In this document: one piece after another, positions 1 through 5,477 of the stretch
How positions within the stretch are numbered: the first letter of the stretch is position 1
Layout: every line of letters begins with the position of its first letter
Origin: a candidate division Zixibacteria bacterium DG_27
GTDB taxonomy: Bacteria > Zixibacteria > MSB-5A5 > DG-27
Length of the DNA: 5,710 nucleotides
Assembly (NCBI GenBank): GCA_001302725.1
Contig: LIZU01000130.1
Location: forward strand, 1 to 5,710
Direction of reading: 5' to 3'
Notes under the pieces: model-generated
Database searches by the model: none
What the model saw: only the letters and a program-made list of their open reading frames with translations
What the model was told of the DNA's origin: nothing
Position numbers and translations under genes: made by a program

Positions 1-193
1 TGGGTTTCAGGTAGCCGTAAATTTCCCTTTGTCGTTCGGGGGTTCTCCTCACCTCCGTGACGACAAGATCGTTCCCGGAGGTGCGAAAGACGAAACCTGC
101 TAACTCTAAGATTATTCCCCGCAGCCGAGCATCCATCCCCTGGTGGGAGTAGAACTGCTCCTCCAGCTCTGGCACTTTGAATCCCAAAGTCAT
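1..193 (-). CDS. M15-family peptidase, probable phage endolysin (3' end cut by the window)
   Basis: This open frame starts at ATG 193-191 and runs off the window edge after 64 codons. It begins MTLGFKVPELEEQF and contains NDLVVTEVRRTPERQREIYG at residues 41-60. A beta strand followed by (T/S)xxxRTPExQxxIY is the typical early motif of M15 peptidases (D-Ala-D-Ala carboxypeptidases, VanY-like enzymes and L-alanyl-D-glutamate endolysins). These are zinc enzymes that cut the peptide stems of peptidoglycan. The family's zinc ligands (the SxHxxGxAxD region and a later histidine) lie beyond the edge, so catalytic competence cannot be judged. There is no signal peptide, as expected for an endolysin that needs a holin or another route out. 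The ribosome binding site is weak (GGGGCAGAG just before ATG). It is the last visible gene of the virion block, a normal place for a lysis enzyme. A role as a virion-bound wall hydrolase is an alternative. Confidence 0.72.
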   Translation of the reverse strand, partial: MTLGFKVPELEEQFYSHQGMDARLRGIILELAGFVFRTSGNDLVVTEVRRTPERQREIYGYLKP

Positions 194-225
194 CTCTGCC
201 CCGCAGAAGAAACGACGCGAATAGC

Positions 226-260
226 TTCTACTGTGAACCGTTTACCGTGAACCGTCTACC
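226..260 (-). repeat. Array of five degenerate 7-bp tandem repeats
   Basis: Read on the minus strand, bases 260 to 226 fall into five consecutive 7-bp units with consensus GGTNNAC. Units 2 and 4 are identical (GGTTCAC), units 1 and 3 differ only in the variable pair (GGTAGAC and GGTAAAC), and unit 5 is a decayed copy. The TAG stop codon of the upstream secreted-protein gene (258-256) lies in the first unit. The rest fills half of the spacer before the M15 peptidase gene. No function can be assigned. The array is too short and its units too small for CRISPR. Confidence 0.7.
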
Positions 261-1428
261 AACTGAGCTGCCAGCTACTCTGATTCGGCACCGTCACCTT
301 CTTGCGCAAAACCGCTCCGGAGGAATAGTAGATCATGAACTCGTATTGAGTGTCGTCTGGCGTCAACGCTGAGTTGGGATACAGATCCAAATACCAGTAT
401 CCCGAGGTATCGCTGGTAGTGGATTGATAGTATGGTGATATGATGGTCGATTCGTAACGCAACGGCACCTGGTTTATCTTCGCTGAGATGGTTACAGCTG
501 CCAGGCCCTCACCGGAGAGTCCGTATATCCACCCGTATACCCGGCAGAGTTCGGGCTCCGGTGGCTGCCCGGGGTCAAATGTGCTTGCCCAGACGGTATC
601 ATTGACGCTGCCGGCGACGATGAGGGTATCGGGCAGCGGAGCAAACACCTGCCCCGCCTTCCAGGACCAGAGCTTGTAAGTGCCGGGGTCGAGTGAGAAT
701 ATCGCTTTCCCCTCTGAATCGGTGTAGCCACGGGACGCGGTGGCATTCTCGGAGTTGTTCATAACCCGTATGAAGGCCGCCTGTATTGCGGTGGTGTCCT
801 CGATGGTGAAGGCATGGAGCGAACAGGCGTGCGCACCGCCGCCGGTTATGGTAACCACCTCGTGATATGTCAAGCCCACGGTGTCGCGGACAGTCGCAAG
901 CATGCCCTCCTCTCGCTCGAGGCTGTCGGTGGTGACCTCGGCGATTTGAGAGATACTGCCAGAGGCGACCACAGCACTGTCGGCTTTGGCGAAGAGACCT
1001 CCTTCGACTACCTGATAATTGCCAGAAAAGCCCGGATAGCTTGTGCCCCGGAAACAGATCCGGTCGAGGGTATACTGTCCGACGTCTCCGCTGGCATTTG
1101 AGGCTCTGATGCGGTATTCGAAATATCCCAGGCGCAATTTTCGGATGGCGTTATCAGAGCCTTTCCAGGTGACGGAATCAAGCAGGCTCTCTTTATAGAA
1201 GCGTAGAATCACGATGCTATCCGGATCGGCGAGATTGCCGCTGACGCCTCCTGAGAGGGTGGTGAAGTTGATTCTGACGGTGTCGGCGGGAGAGTTCCCG
1301 TTGCCGTAAATACCGTAGTATTCGGCGCTACTCACCTTGTGAAGAAACCATGCCAAACAGATAGTCAGGGTGGCCAACAGGAGCTTCGAGGTGAAGCTCC
1401 CTTTGGGGGCGAAAACTGACCTGCTCAT
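256..1428 (-). CDS. Secreted beta-sandwich protein with carboxypeptidase-regulatory-like domains, function unknown
   Basis: The product has 390 residues. I chose ATG 1428-1426 because AGGGGA lies seven bases upstream; an in-frame ATG at 1452 lacks such a site and would put a charged stretch before the signal sequence. Residues 1-35 look like a Sec signal peptide: basic K9 and K15, a hydrophobic core LLLATLTICLAWFL (16-29) and a small-residue cleavage site VSSA before E36. Residues 36-142 form a beta-rich domain with Asp/Thr/Val-rich strands. Residues 196-273 resemble a carboxypeptidase-regulatory or prealbumin-like domain, with TDSEGKAIFSLDPGTYKLW followed by FAPLPDTLIV. A Pro/Glu linker (286-293) leads to a second domain of this type (294-390), with YGWIYGLSGEGLAAVTI, then SDTSGYWYLDLYPN and the strand RKKVTVPNQSSW. 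Such domains are common in adhesins and in phage fibre and baseplate proteins. A signal peptide is unusual for a virion protein, so surface display or a membrane-bound moron product is also possible. The neighbours are a connector-like gene and a wall peptidase. Confidence 0.8.
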   Translation of the reverse strand: MSRSVFAPKGSFTSKLLLATLTICLAWFLHKVSSAEYYGIYGNGNSPADTVRINFTTLSGGVSGNLADPDSIVILRFYKESLLDSVTWKGSDNAIRKLRLGYFEYRIRASNASGDVGQYTLDRICFRGTSYPGFSGNYQVVEGGLFAKADSAVVASGSISQIAEVTTDSLEREEGMLATVRDTVGLTYHEVVTITGGGAHACSLHAFTIEDTTAIQAAFIRVMNNSENATASRGYTDSEGKAIFSLDPGTYKLWSWKAGQVFAPLPDTLIVAGSVNDTVWASTFDPGQPPEPELCRVYGWIYGLSGEGLAAVTISAKINQVPLRYESTIISPYYQSTTSDTSGYWYLDLYPNSALTPDDTQYEFMIYYSSGAVLRKKVTVPNQSSWQLSW

Positions 1429-1434
1429 TGTCAA

Positions 1435-1440
1435 TCCCCT
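1435..1440 (-). promoter_or_regulatory. Ribosome binding site that fixes the start of the secreted-protein gene
   Basis: On the minus strand this reads AGGGGA, ending about seven bases before ATG 1428-1426. It supports that start over the ATG at 1452, which lies upstream of the site. Confidence 0.7.
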
Positions 1441-1497
1441 ATCACAAATCAAAAAGGTTAGCTTCTGTCTTCGGGAATGGAGTTATCGCAGAACAAG

Positions 1498-2322
1498 CTA
1501 CGGCAAGTCCGGGGAGCGCAGATAACCGATTTTTCGGACGAAGCGATTGAGGAGGCGGTATGCCTCCATCTGATAGCTGTTCGCCAAGACACTCCAGGAT
1601 TCAGCCAGGGCTTTGGCGGTGCTGTTGCGGGGCGAGAGGGAAGCGGCCTCCCCCGCCTTGATACGACAGAGTATCGCCACCGCCAGATAGGTCTCCGCAG
1701 TGACCAGCCCCTGGTCGGTAGAATCGCCGTATTGTTCGTCGATGTATTTGGCCACCTTGTCGGCGGCTTCGGTGATGGCGTTGGCAATCACATCGTCGTT
1801 GAGGAAACCACATTCCACGGAGTAGTCCACCAAAACCCATTGCCCCTCCTCGATGCAACCACCAGGCTGCCTGGTGATCAGAGCGGTGGTGTAGTTGATC
1901 TTGTAATCCTGATCCCTTTGGTATATGCGGTAGTATAGATACCACACCACCACCGTCGCGCCTCCGGGAACCGAACCGGTCGGGATTCGCTTGATAGTCC
2001 CGTTGTCGTAGTCAACGCTGTAATCGACATTCTCCTGGTAGATGGTGTTCATGGAGCTGTTGTCGGCCACCACCACGCTGTCGTATACCAGCTCCTGATC
2101 CGGAAGGGAGATCTGTTCTAGGAGTCCGAAGCTCCCTTGAAACTGCACCGGCTCATTTATCTCTTTGGACTTCACCTTCTCGGAGGCCGGCAGCAGGTTT
2201 CCCATCTTCAACCGGCAGCTCTTCCCGCTTAGGAGGTGTAAAGGCTCATTCTCTACATCTTCAGAGCCGAGGTGGTGTTCTATAAGATGTTTTTTTACCA
2301 GTTCGATATTTGTGAAGGCCAC
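1498..2322 (-). CDS. Probable phage head-tail connector/adaptor protein with duplicated beta unit
   Basis: The product has 274 residues and a GTG start, supported by a full AAGGAGGT site. Residues 1-20 (MAFTNIELVKKHLIEHHLGS) are helical, as at the start of many small phage connector proteins. Residues 60-172 are beta-rich and hold two adjacent copies of a 39-residue unit: 94-132 (IYQENVDYSVDYDNGTIKRI onward) and 133-171 (IYQRDQDYKINYTTALITRQ onward), each ending in a hydrophobic strand (VVVWYLYY and WVLVDYSVE). Residues 176-265 are mostly helical (NAITEAADKVAKYIDEQYG, then TYLAVAILCRIKAGEAA and a final amphipathic helix), which resembles the helical core of gp6/gp15-type adaptors. Its place a few genes after the capsid gene fits a head-completion role. 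The assignment rests on context and architecture. A tail-associated protein is an alternative, and an enzyme seems unlikely. Confidence 0.68.
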   Translation of the reverse strand: MAFTNIELVKKHLIEHHLGSEDVENEPLHLLSGKSCRLKMGNLLPASEKVKSKEINEPVQFQGSFGLLEQISLPDQELVYDSVVVADNSSMNTIYQENVDYSVDYDNGTIKRIPTGSVPGGATVVVWYLYYRIYQRDQDYKINYTTALITRQPGGCIEEGQWVLVDYSVECGFLNDDVIANAITEAADKVAKYIDEQYGDSTDQGLVTAETYLAVAILCRIKAGEAASLSPRNSTAKALAESWSVLANSYQMEAYRLLNRFVRKIGYLRSPDLP

Positions 2323-2328
2323 AGCCAG

Positions 2329-2336
2329 ACCTCCTT
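2329..2336 (-). promoter_or_regulatory. Strong ribosome binding site supporting a GTG start
   Basis: The minus strand reads AAGGAGGT, close to a perfect complement of the 16S rRNA 3' end. Six bases lie between it and GTG 2322-2320. This decides the start of the 274-residue gene at a non-ATG codon. Confidence 0.85.
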
Positions 2337-2380
2337 TGAATCTTGGTTATCGCTCAAAAAGGGTAGCAGCTTGTACAGAC

Positions 2381-2677
2381 TTAGCTCATCTCGACTATCC
2401 ACAGATCCACCAATCCAGTTTTGGAGGCCTCATCTTTGGCGATCCTGAACCCACTTGAGTTTTCAGATCCCACCTGGAAGCAGCGGACCTCGTCGCTGAA
2501 GGTCACCTCCTGGTTTAAGCCTCCCAGGAAGGCTCGACCCAAAAGGATCCTTTTGGCGCCGGAGGTCGATTCAGTGAAGATGATCGAAGCCTCCACGCTG
2601 AAATAGTCCCCCCACACTCTGAAATTTCTCACCAGCCAGCTTCTGTGTCCGCGAAGGTAATCTAAGGTGATGTTCAT
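2381..2677 (-). CDS. Small unknown protein of the virion operon (98 residues)
   Basis: I do not recognise this protein. It starts at ATG 2677-2675, with GAGG six bases upstream, and stops at TAA 2383-2381. It begins MNITLDYLRGHRSWLVRNFR and ends with GLVDLWIVEMS. There is no signal peptide, membrane segment or known motif. The pattern is mixed, with alternating hydrophobic positions that suggest a small beta-rich fold (DYFSVEASIIF, KRILLGRAF, QEVTF and DLWIVEMS). Size and position, between the propeller protein and the connector-like gene, would suit a minor capsid, head-completion or fibre-attachment protein, but that is only positional inference. The start overlaps the stop of a possible 18-codon mini-ORF (ATGA), which would favour coupled translation. 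Confidence 0.75.
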   Translation of the reverse strand: MNITLDYLRGHRSWLVRNFRVWGDYFSVEASIIFTESTSGAKRILLGRAFLGGLNQEVTFSDEVRCFQVGSENSSGFRIAKDEASKTGLVDLWIVEMS

Positions 2678-2730
2678 CTCAAACCTCGAAATCGTTTTAC
2701 AGCGGAGAGTTCACGCCCTTCTCTGCTCAT
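2674..2730 (-). CDS. Possible 18-codon basic peptide, coupled to the 98-residue gene
   Basis: Ten bases after the stop of the propeller gene, an ATG (2730-2728) opens a frame encoding MSREGRELSAVKRFRGLR. Its TGA overlaps the ATG of the next gene in an ATGA junction. The peptide has seven Arg/Lys among 18 residues. A short AGG five bases before the ATG could serve as a weak ribosome binding site. It may be a real mini-gene, a coupling device that hands ribosomes from one gene to the next, or chance. The frame is also open further upstream inside the propeller gene, which makes chance more likely. Confidence 0.25.
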   Translation of the reverse strand: MSREGRELSAVKRFRGLR

Positions 2731-2740
2731 AGATACCTGC

Positions 2741-4177
2741 TCAACCGTCAACGACGTTGATGTAGTCGGCATCGGAGATGGCGGTGATCTGACTTCCCAC
2801 CGGCGCCACGTCGAAGGGGGTGGCGGTCTTCGCCCGCACCCAGTATCTGGTCTCTCCATTGACGCTGCCCGTCTGCCAGTCCGAAGGACAGGAGTAGAGG
2901 TCCTCCCACAGATAGACGATGGAGTTGCCGGTGAAGTGATAGGCTCCGGAGTAAGGAGTGAAATCCTTCCAACTGCTGCCGTTCCAGTAGTGCCACTCCA
3001 CCGTCCCGACGGTGCCGCCGGTCGAGAGAATGGCGTGCACCACGCTGAAAGGCTCTTCCATTCCCACGTACAGAGTGTCGTTGACATCTTTCACTAACGC
3101 CCCGGAAGTGGGGTGATAGACATCCGCGGAGGTGGTATCGCCGGCCTCGGTAGTTCTGTCTTCGTATTTGCTGGAGGCATCGTCATCGTAGCAGAAGACC
3201 TTGTCAAACAATCCCAGAGCGGTCTCCAGCGGCTCCGAAGATGAAAAGCTGTCGCCAGACTTATAGGCGTAGTGGAGTCGATCCTGTAGAATCCCGTAGT
3301 TCTTGGTGAAGAACACATAGGGCGTCACCCCAAAATATCTCAGAGAGGGGGAGGCGCTGTCCTCGAACTCCACCAGATGAAGTCCCGACCAGCCTCCGCC
3401 GTCGTATTCCTTGAAACAGATGCCACCGACGGTGGGAGCTTTGAAGGCCACCCCAACTCTGTTTTCGGGACTGCTGTCGGAGGAGAACTCCTCATCGATG
3501 TAACTGCTCATATAGATGCCGACTTCATCCTCCCAACTCCCACCGGTCAGCGGCCGGCAACGATAGGCCAAATTCGACCGGTTGTAAGTGTATATGCAGA
3601 AGAGCTTGTTCAGGGCGATCACCAGAGAGCCGTAGCAAGGGTATGCGTAACCGGAGGTGAGGGCCTCGCCCGGATCGTTGGGGCCCTCTCCCCAGGTCAA
3701 GCCATCGTCGATGGACGATTTCACCTGCAGATAATAGCTCGCATCCGGAGGCGCCACGAAGTAGCTCCAGGCCACCCACAGTTTCCCTCCTTCCTCCCCT
3801 ATTATGACCGGATAGTAGTTGTCCTGCTGGTCACAGATTGTGACCGGACTTCCCCCAGACCACTCCCCGGCACTGAAGGTGAGCTTCACGAACTCAAGAT
3901 CCATGTTGGTCTGAGCGGTGAAGACAAGATACAGGTTGCTGTCGGCGTCCATGAAGGCCGAGAAGGGCTGGTTGGCGCTGGTATTCGTTATGGTTGTCGA
4001 CTCCGACCAGGAGGTGTACGGCGGGTCCGACCAGCTGTGTGCGATGGTGTTGGCGTCTTTGCAGTAGAGGGCGATCAGCCGGTCAGTAAAATTGCCGCTC
4101 TTCACCCTGAAGAGCTTCCTCTGCGGCGGTATCCCGGTGCCGTAAAAGGAGGTGACGGTATCAATCAGTCTCTGCAT
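2741..4177 (-). CDS. Propeller-type fibre/adhesin protein of the virion (sialidase-like repeats)
   Basis: The product has 478 residues, starting at ATG 4177 with GGGAG eight bases upstream. Residues about 20-325 show a repeated blade pattern: an aromatic residue after a Gly/Ser-rich turn at W57 (TSWSES), W106 (GEWSGG), W162 (LTWGEG), W215 (GSWEDE), W263 (GGWSGL) and F311 (SFSSSE). The spacing is 48-56 residues, which predicts six blades. S155-W162 (SIDDGLTW) is a perfect Asp box (SxDxGxTW), as in BNR/sialidase propellers. Residues about 353-478 form a separate domain with VEWHYWNGSSW, then LWEDLYSCPSDW and ETRYWVRAKT, a Trp/Tyr-rich pattern that I associate with phage tail and fibre proteins. 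I cannot see a clear sialidase active site, so carbohydrate binding is more likely than hydrolysis. The gene directly follows the capsid gene, so a head fibre or capsid-surface adhesin is plausible; a tail fibre is the alternative. No signal peptide is present. Confidence 0.75.
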   Translation of the reverse strand: MQRLIDTVTSFYGTGIPPQRKLFRVKSGNFTDRLIALYCKDANTIAHSWSDPPYTSWSESTTITNTSANQPFSAFMDADSNLYLVFTAQTNMDLEFVKLTFSAGEWSGGSPVTICDQQDNYYPVIIGEEGGKLWVAWSYFVAPPDASYYLQVKSSIDDGLTWGEGPNDPGEALTSGYAYPCYGSLVIALNKLFCIYTYNRSNLAYRCRPLTGGSWEDEVGIYMSSYIDEEFSSDSSPENRVGVAFKAPTVGGICFKEYDGGGWSGLHLVEFEDSASPSLRYFGVTPYVFFTKNYGILQDRLHYAYKSGDSFSSSEPLETALGLFDKVFCYDDDASSKYEDRTTEAGDTTSADVYHPTSGALVKDVNDTLYVGMEEPFSVVHAILSTGGTVGTVEWHYWNGSSWKDFTPYSGAYHFTGNSIVYLWEDLYSCPSDWQTGSVNGETRYWVRAKTATPFDVAPVGSQITAISDADYINVVDG

Positions 4178-4185
4178 GATAGCTT

Positions 4186-4222
4186 CTCCCGAGGAGGTGG
4201 GGCGGGAGACACCCTCCCGCCC
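4186..4222 (-). promoter_or_regulatory. Intercistronic hairpin with an alternative fold that covers a ribosome binding site
   Basis: Bases 4200-4208 pair perfectly with 4214-4222 (nine base pairs, mostly G:C, five-base loop). On the transcript this hairpin starts nine bases after the capsid stop codon and has no U-run, so it is not a normal intrinsic terminator. Its second arm (4203-4208) can instead pair over six bases with 4186-4191, which contains the GGGAG ribosome binding site of the propeller gene. The two folds exclude each other. The pairing is seen directly; the regulatory role is inference. Confidence 0.5.
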
Positions 4223-4231
4223 GCGGTGCTC

Positions 4232-5341
4232 TTAACTCCAGGTTATGTCCAAAACCTTGCTGGCGTCTTCAACGATCTTGGCGTAGGCCACCGATTCGGA
4301 GATGACCGCCTCCTCGATCTTCTGCTCCACCACCTTGTCGTATTCCACTAAAAGCGGCTGCGAGAAGACCTCCTCCATGGCGAAACGGTTGTCCAGTCCC
4401 AGGATGTAATCGCTGGGGACCTCGTCGCACCTCACCAGGCTGGTGCCCAAGGGGGAGATGATCTCTCCGGTCTTCTGGAACTTAAACCCCGCCAGGGGGT
4501 CTTTGAACTCCTCCATAGTCAGGATGGTGCGAATCTGGTCTTTGTGGCAGATTAAGGTGTTGAGCTCGAAGGGGTAGAGCTCGTTCCAGAACTTGATGAG
4601 GTCATCGTAGTCTAAGGTGCCGGAGACGTCGGTGTTCGTCACCTCCGCGGGGTTGGAGTTGCCGTCGCCGTTTATGATGGTGTTGACTAAAAGGGCGTTT
4701 TTGTCCTGCTGCAGCCGGAAGCCCAAATACCACAAAAGGACTTTGAACTGCGCCGTGGTGCGATAGCGCAACGCCTTGTAAGAGGCCTTCAAGGTCAAGC
4801 CGTAATCGGGTATGACGATGGTGTGCTTCTGTTCCGCGACGATGACGGCGGGAAGCTCCGCGGCCTCCCCTACCGGACGCAGGGAGAGCTCGGTGTCGGT
4901 GGCAGTGGTGTCGATATAGAACGGGGTGTAACGACTGCCGCTTATGACGGTTGAGCTTGCCACCAGGCGATTCAGCTCCGGACGCATCTTCTGCCCCCTG
5001 CGGATCTCCCGCATGATAAACTCCGGCAACAGGCCCGGGGCCTCCCGGTAGAAAAGCTCCACCGCGGAGGGATTCTTGCCGGCGGTCTTGATTCCGGCGA
5101 TCGCCAGCTGCCGCTCGAAGGCATCCAGGGGGGAGTCTGGTTGACTGGGGTCGTAGTTTTCGGACTCCAATAGCTCGCTGACAGTCACTCCCCGAGACTG
5201 TGCCTCCAGGTAAGTATCTCTGTCGATCTTGAGTTGTTTGGCCCGGGAGAGATCGACATACCTTTGAGGCTCTCTCTGTTTGATCTCATCCTCGACCGCG
5301 AGGACCCGACCGTAATTATCTGCAAATTCAGCCAAGTTCAT
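4232..5341 (-). CDS. Phage major capsid protein, HK97-fold type
   Basis: The product has 369 residues, starting at ATG 5341 with GAGGAG eight bases upstream. It is the structural subunit of the icosahedral head. Residues 1-100 are charged and helical, and include the segment LDAFERQLAIAGIKT (72-86), which I associate with one group of phage capsid proteins. Residues about 130-195 give the strand-rich region before the spine helix (VIVAEQKHTIVIPDYGLTLKA). Residues about 196-222 look like the long spine helix (TAQFKVLLWYLGFRLQQDKN), followed by the NGDGNSNPAEV turn at 224-234. The A-domain-like region follows, with DYDDLIKFWNEL, LNTLICHKDQIRTIL, and EVPSDYILGLDNRFAMEE at 307-324. The C-terminal strand is ESVAYAKIVEDASKVLDI. 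Encapsulins share this fold, but the phage neighbours argue against one. The charged N-terminal region could act as an internal scaffold; no separate scaffold or protease gene is in the window, though they could lie upstream. Confidence 0.85.
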   Translation of the reverse strand: MNLAEFADNYGRVLAVEDEIKQREPQRYVDLSRAKQLKIDRDTYLEAQSRGVTVSELLESENYDPSQPDSPLDAFERQLAIAGIKTAGKNPSAVELFYREAPGLLPEFIMREIRRGQKMRPELNRLVASSTVISGSRYTPFYIDTTATDTELSLRPVGEAAELPAVIVAEQKHTIVIPDYGLTLKASYKALRYRTTAQFKVLLWYLGFRLQQDKNALLVNTIINGDGNSNPAEVTNTDVSGTLDYDDLIKFWNELYPFELNTLICHKDQIRTILTMEEFKDPLAGFKFQKTGEIISPLGTSLVRCDEVPSDYILGLDNRFAMEEVFSQPLLVEYDKVVEQKIEEAVISESVAYAKIVEDASKVLDITWS

Positions 5342-5349
5342 ATTCTGTT

Positions 5350-5355
5350 CTCCTC
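5350..5355 (-). promoter_or_regulatory. Ribosome binding site of the major capsid gene
   Basis: The minus strand reads GAGGAG, eight bases before ATG 5341-5339. This fits strong translation and supports the chosen start. Confidence 0.75.
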
Positions 5356-5398
5356 ACCGGAAGCTCTAAAAAGCCACCGGCTCAAAAAAGTTGTCAGT

Positions 5399-5430
5399 CT
5401 GCCGGCCCGAGGTTTACTTGTGACCGGCAG
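5399..5430 (-). terminator. Weak terminator-like hairpin before the capsid gene
   Basis: CTGCCGG (5430-5424 on the minus strand) pairs with CCGGCAG (5405-5399): seven perfect base pairs around an 18-base loop. A run of six T follows on the transcript about eight bases after the stem. The large loop and the distance to the T-run make it a poor terminator. It may cause partial termination, or act as an RNA-processing or stability structure between the decoration and capsid genes. Confidence 0.3.
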
Positions 5431-5440
5431 GATGATACGA

Positions 5441-5468
5441 GCATTCCCGAATGATCGCAGCGGGAAGC
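5441..5468 (-). promoter_or_regulatory. Inverted repeat just after the decoration-protein gene
   Basis: TTCCCG (5466-5461, transcript: TTCCCG) and CGGGAA (5449-5444) pair over six bases around an 11-base loop. Two further G:C pairs form across one bulged base. It starts about ten bases after the stop codon at 5480-5478 and has no T-run. It could protect the 3' end of the upstream message. Pairing is seen directly; the role is not known. Confidence 0.35.
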
Positions 5469-5477
5469 CCCAGCGGT

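Noticed and set aside
226..260. A CRISPR remnant
   Set aside because: Units are 7 bp, directly adjacent and without spacers.
1345..1428. A lipoprotein signal on the secreted protein
   Set aside because: The only cysteine in the hydrophobic core is preceded by LTI, which does not match a lipobox (L-[AS]-[GA]-C), and VSSA just after the core fits ordinary signal peptidase I cleavage better.
1429..1434. TTGACA on the minus strand as a -35 promoter box
   Set aside because: It directly precedes the ATG, and no -10-like sequence is seen 16-18 bases downstream inside the gene. It is best explained as spacer between ribosome binding site and start codon.
1426..1452. A longer start (ATG 1452) for the secreted-protein gene
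   Set aside because: No ribosome binding site precedes it, the AGGGGA site lies after it, and it would add MICDRGLT before the signal sequence.
1477..1938. A 153-codon plus-strand frame opposite the connector-like gene
   Set aside because: The minus-strand gene has a strong AAGGAGGT site and an internal protein repeat. The plus-strand frame has neither and looks like a mirror frame.
2741..4177. An active sialidase
   Set aside because: Only one perfect Asp box is present, and I cannot identify the arginine triad or the catalytic Tyr/Glu pair. A binding propeller is the safer call.
4200..4222. The 9-bp hairpin as an intrinsic terminator of the capsid gene
   Set aside because: No T-run follows the stem in the direction of transcription, and the next gene's ribosome binding site begins about ten bases later.
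3377..4351. A 324-codon open frame on the plus strand
   Set aside because: It runs antisense across the propeller gene and the end of the capsid gene, both of which have recognisable protein patterns and ribosome binding sites. The plus-strand product is Gly/Arg/Val-rich without motifs, as expected for a mirror frame in GC-rich DNA.
4232..5341. An encapsulin nanocompartment instead of a phage capsid
   Set aside because: The fold is shared, but the neighbouring decoration, connector-like, fibre-like and wall-peptidase genes point to a virion operon, and no cargo enzyme is present.
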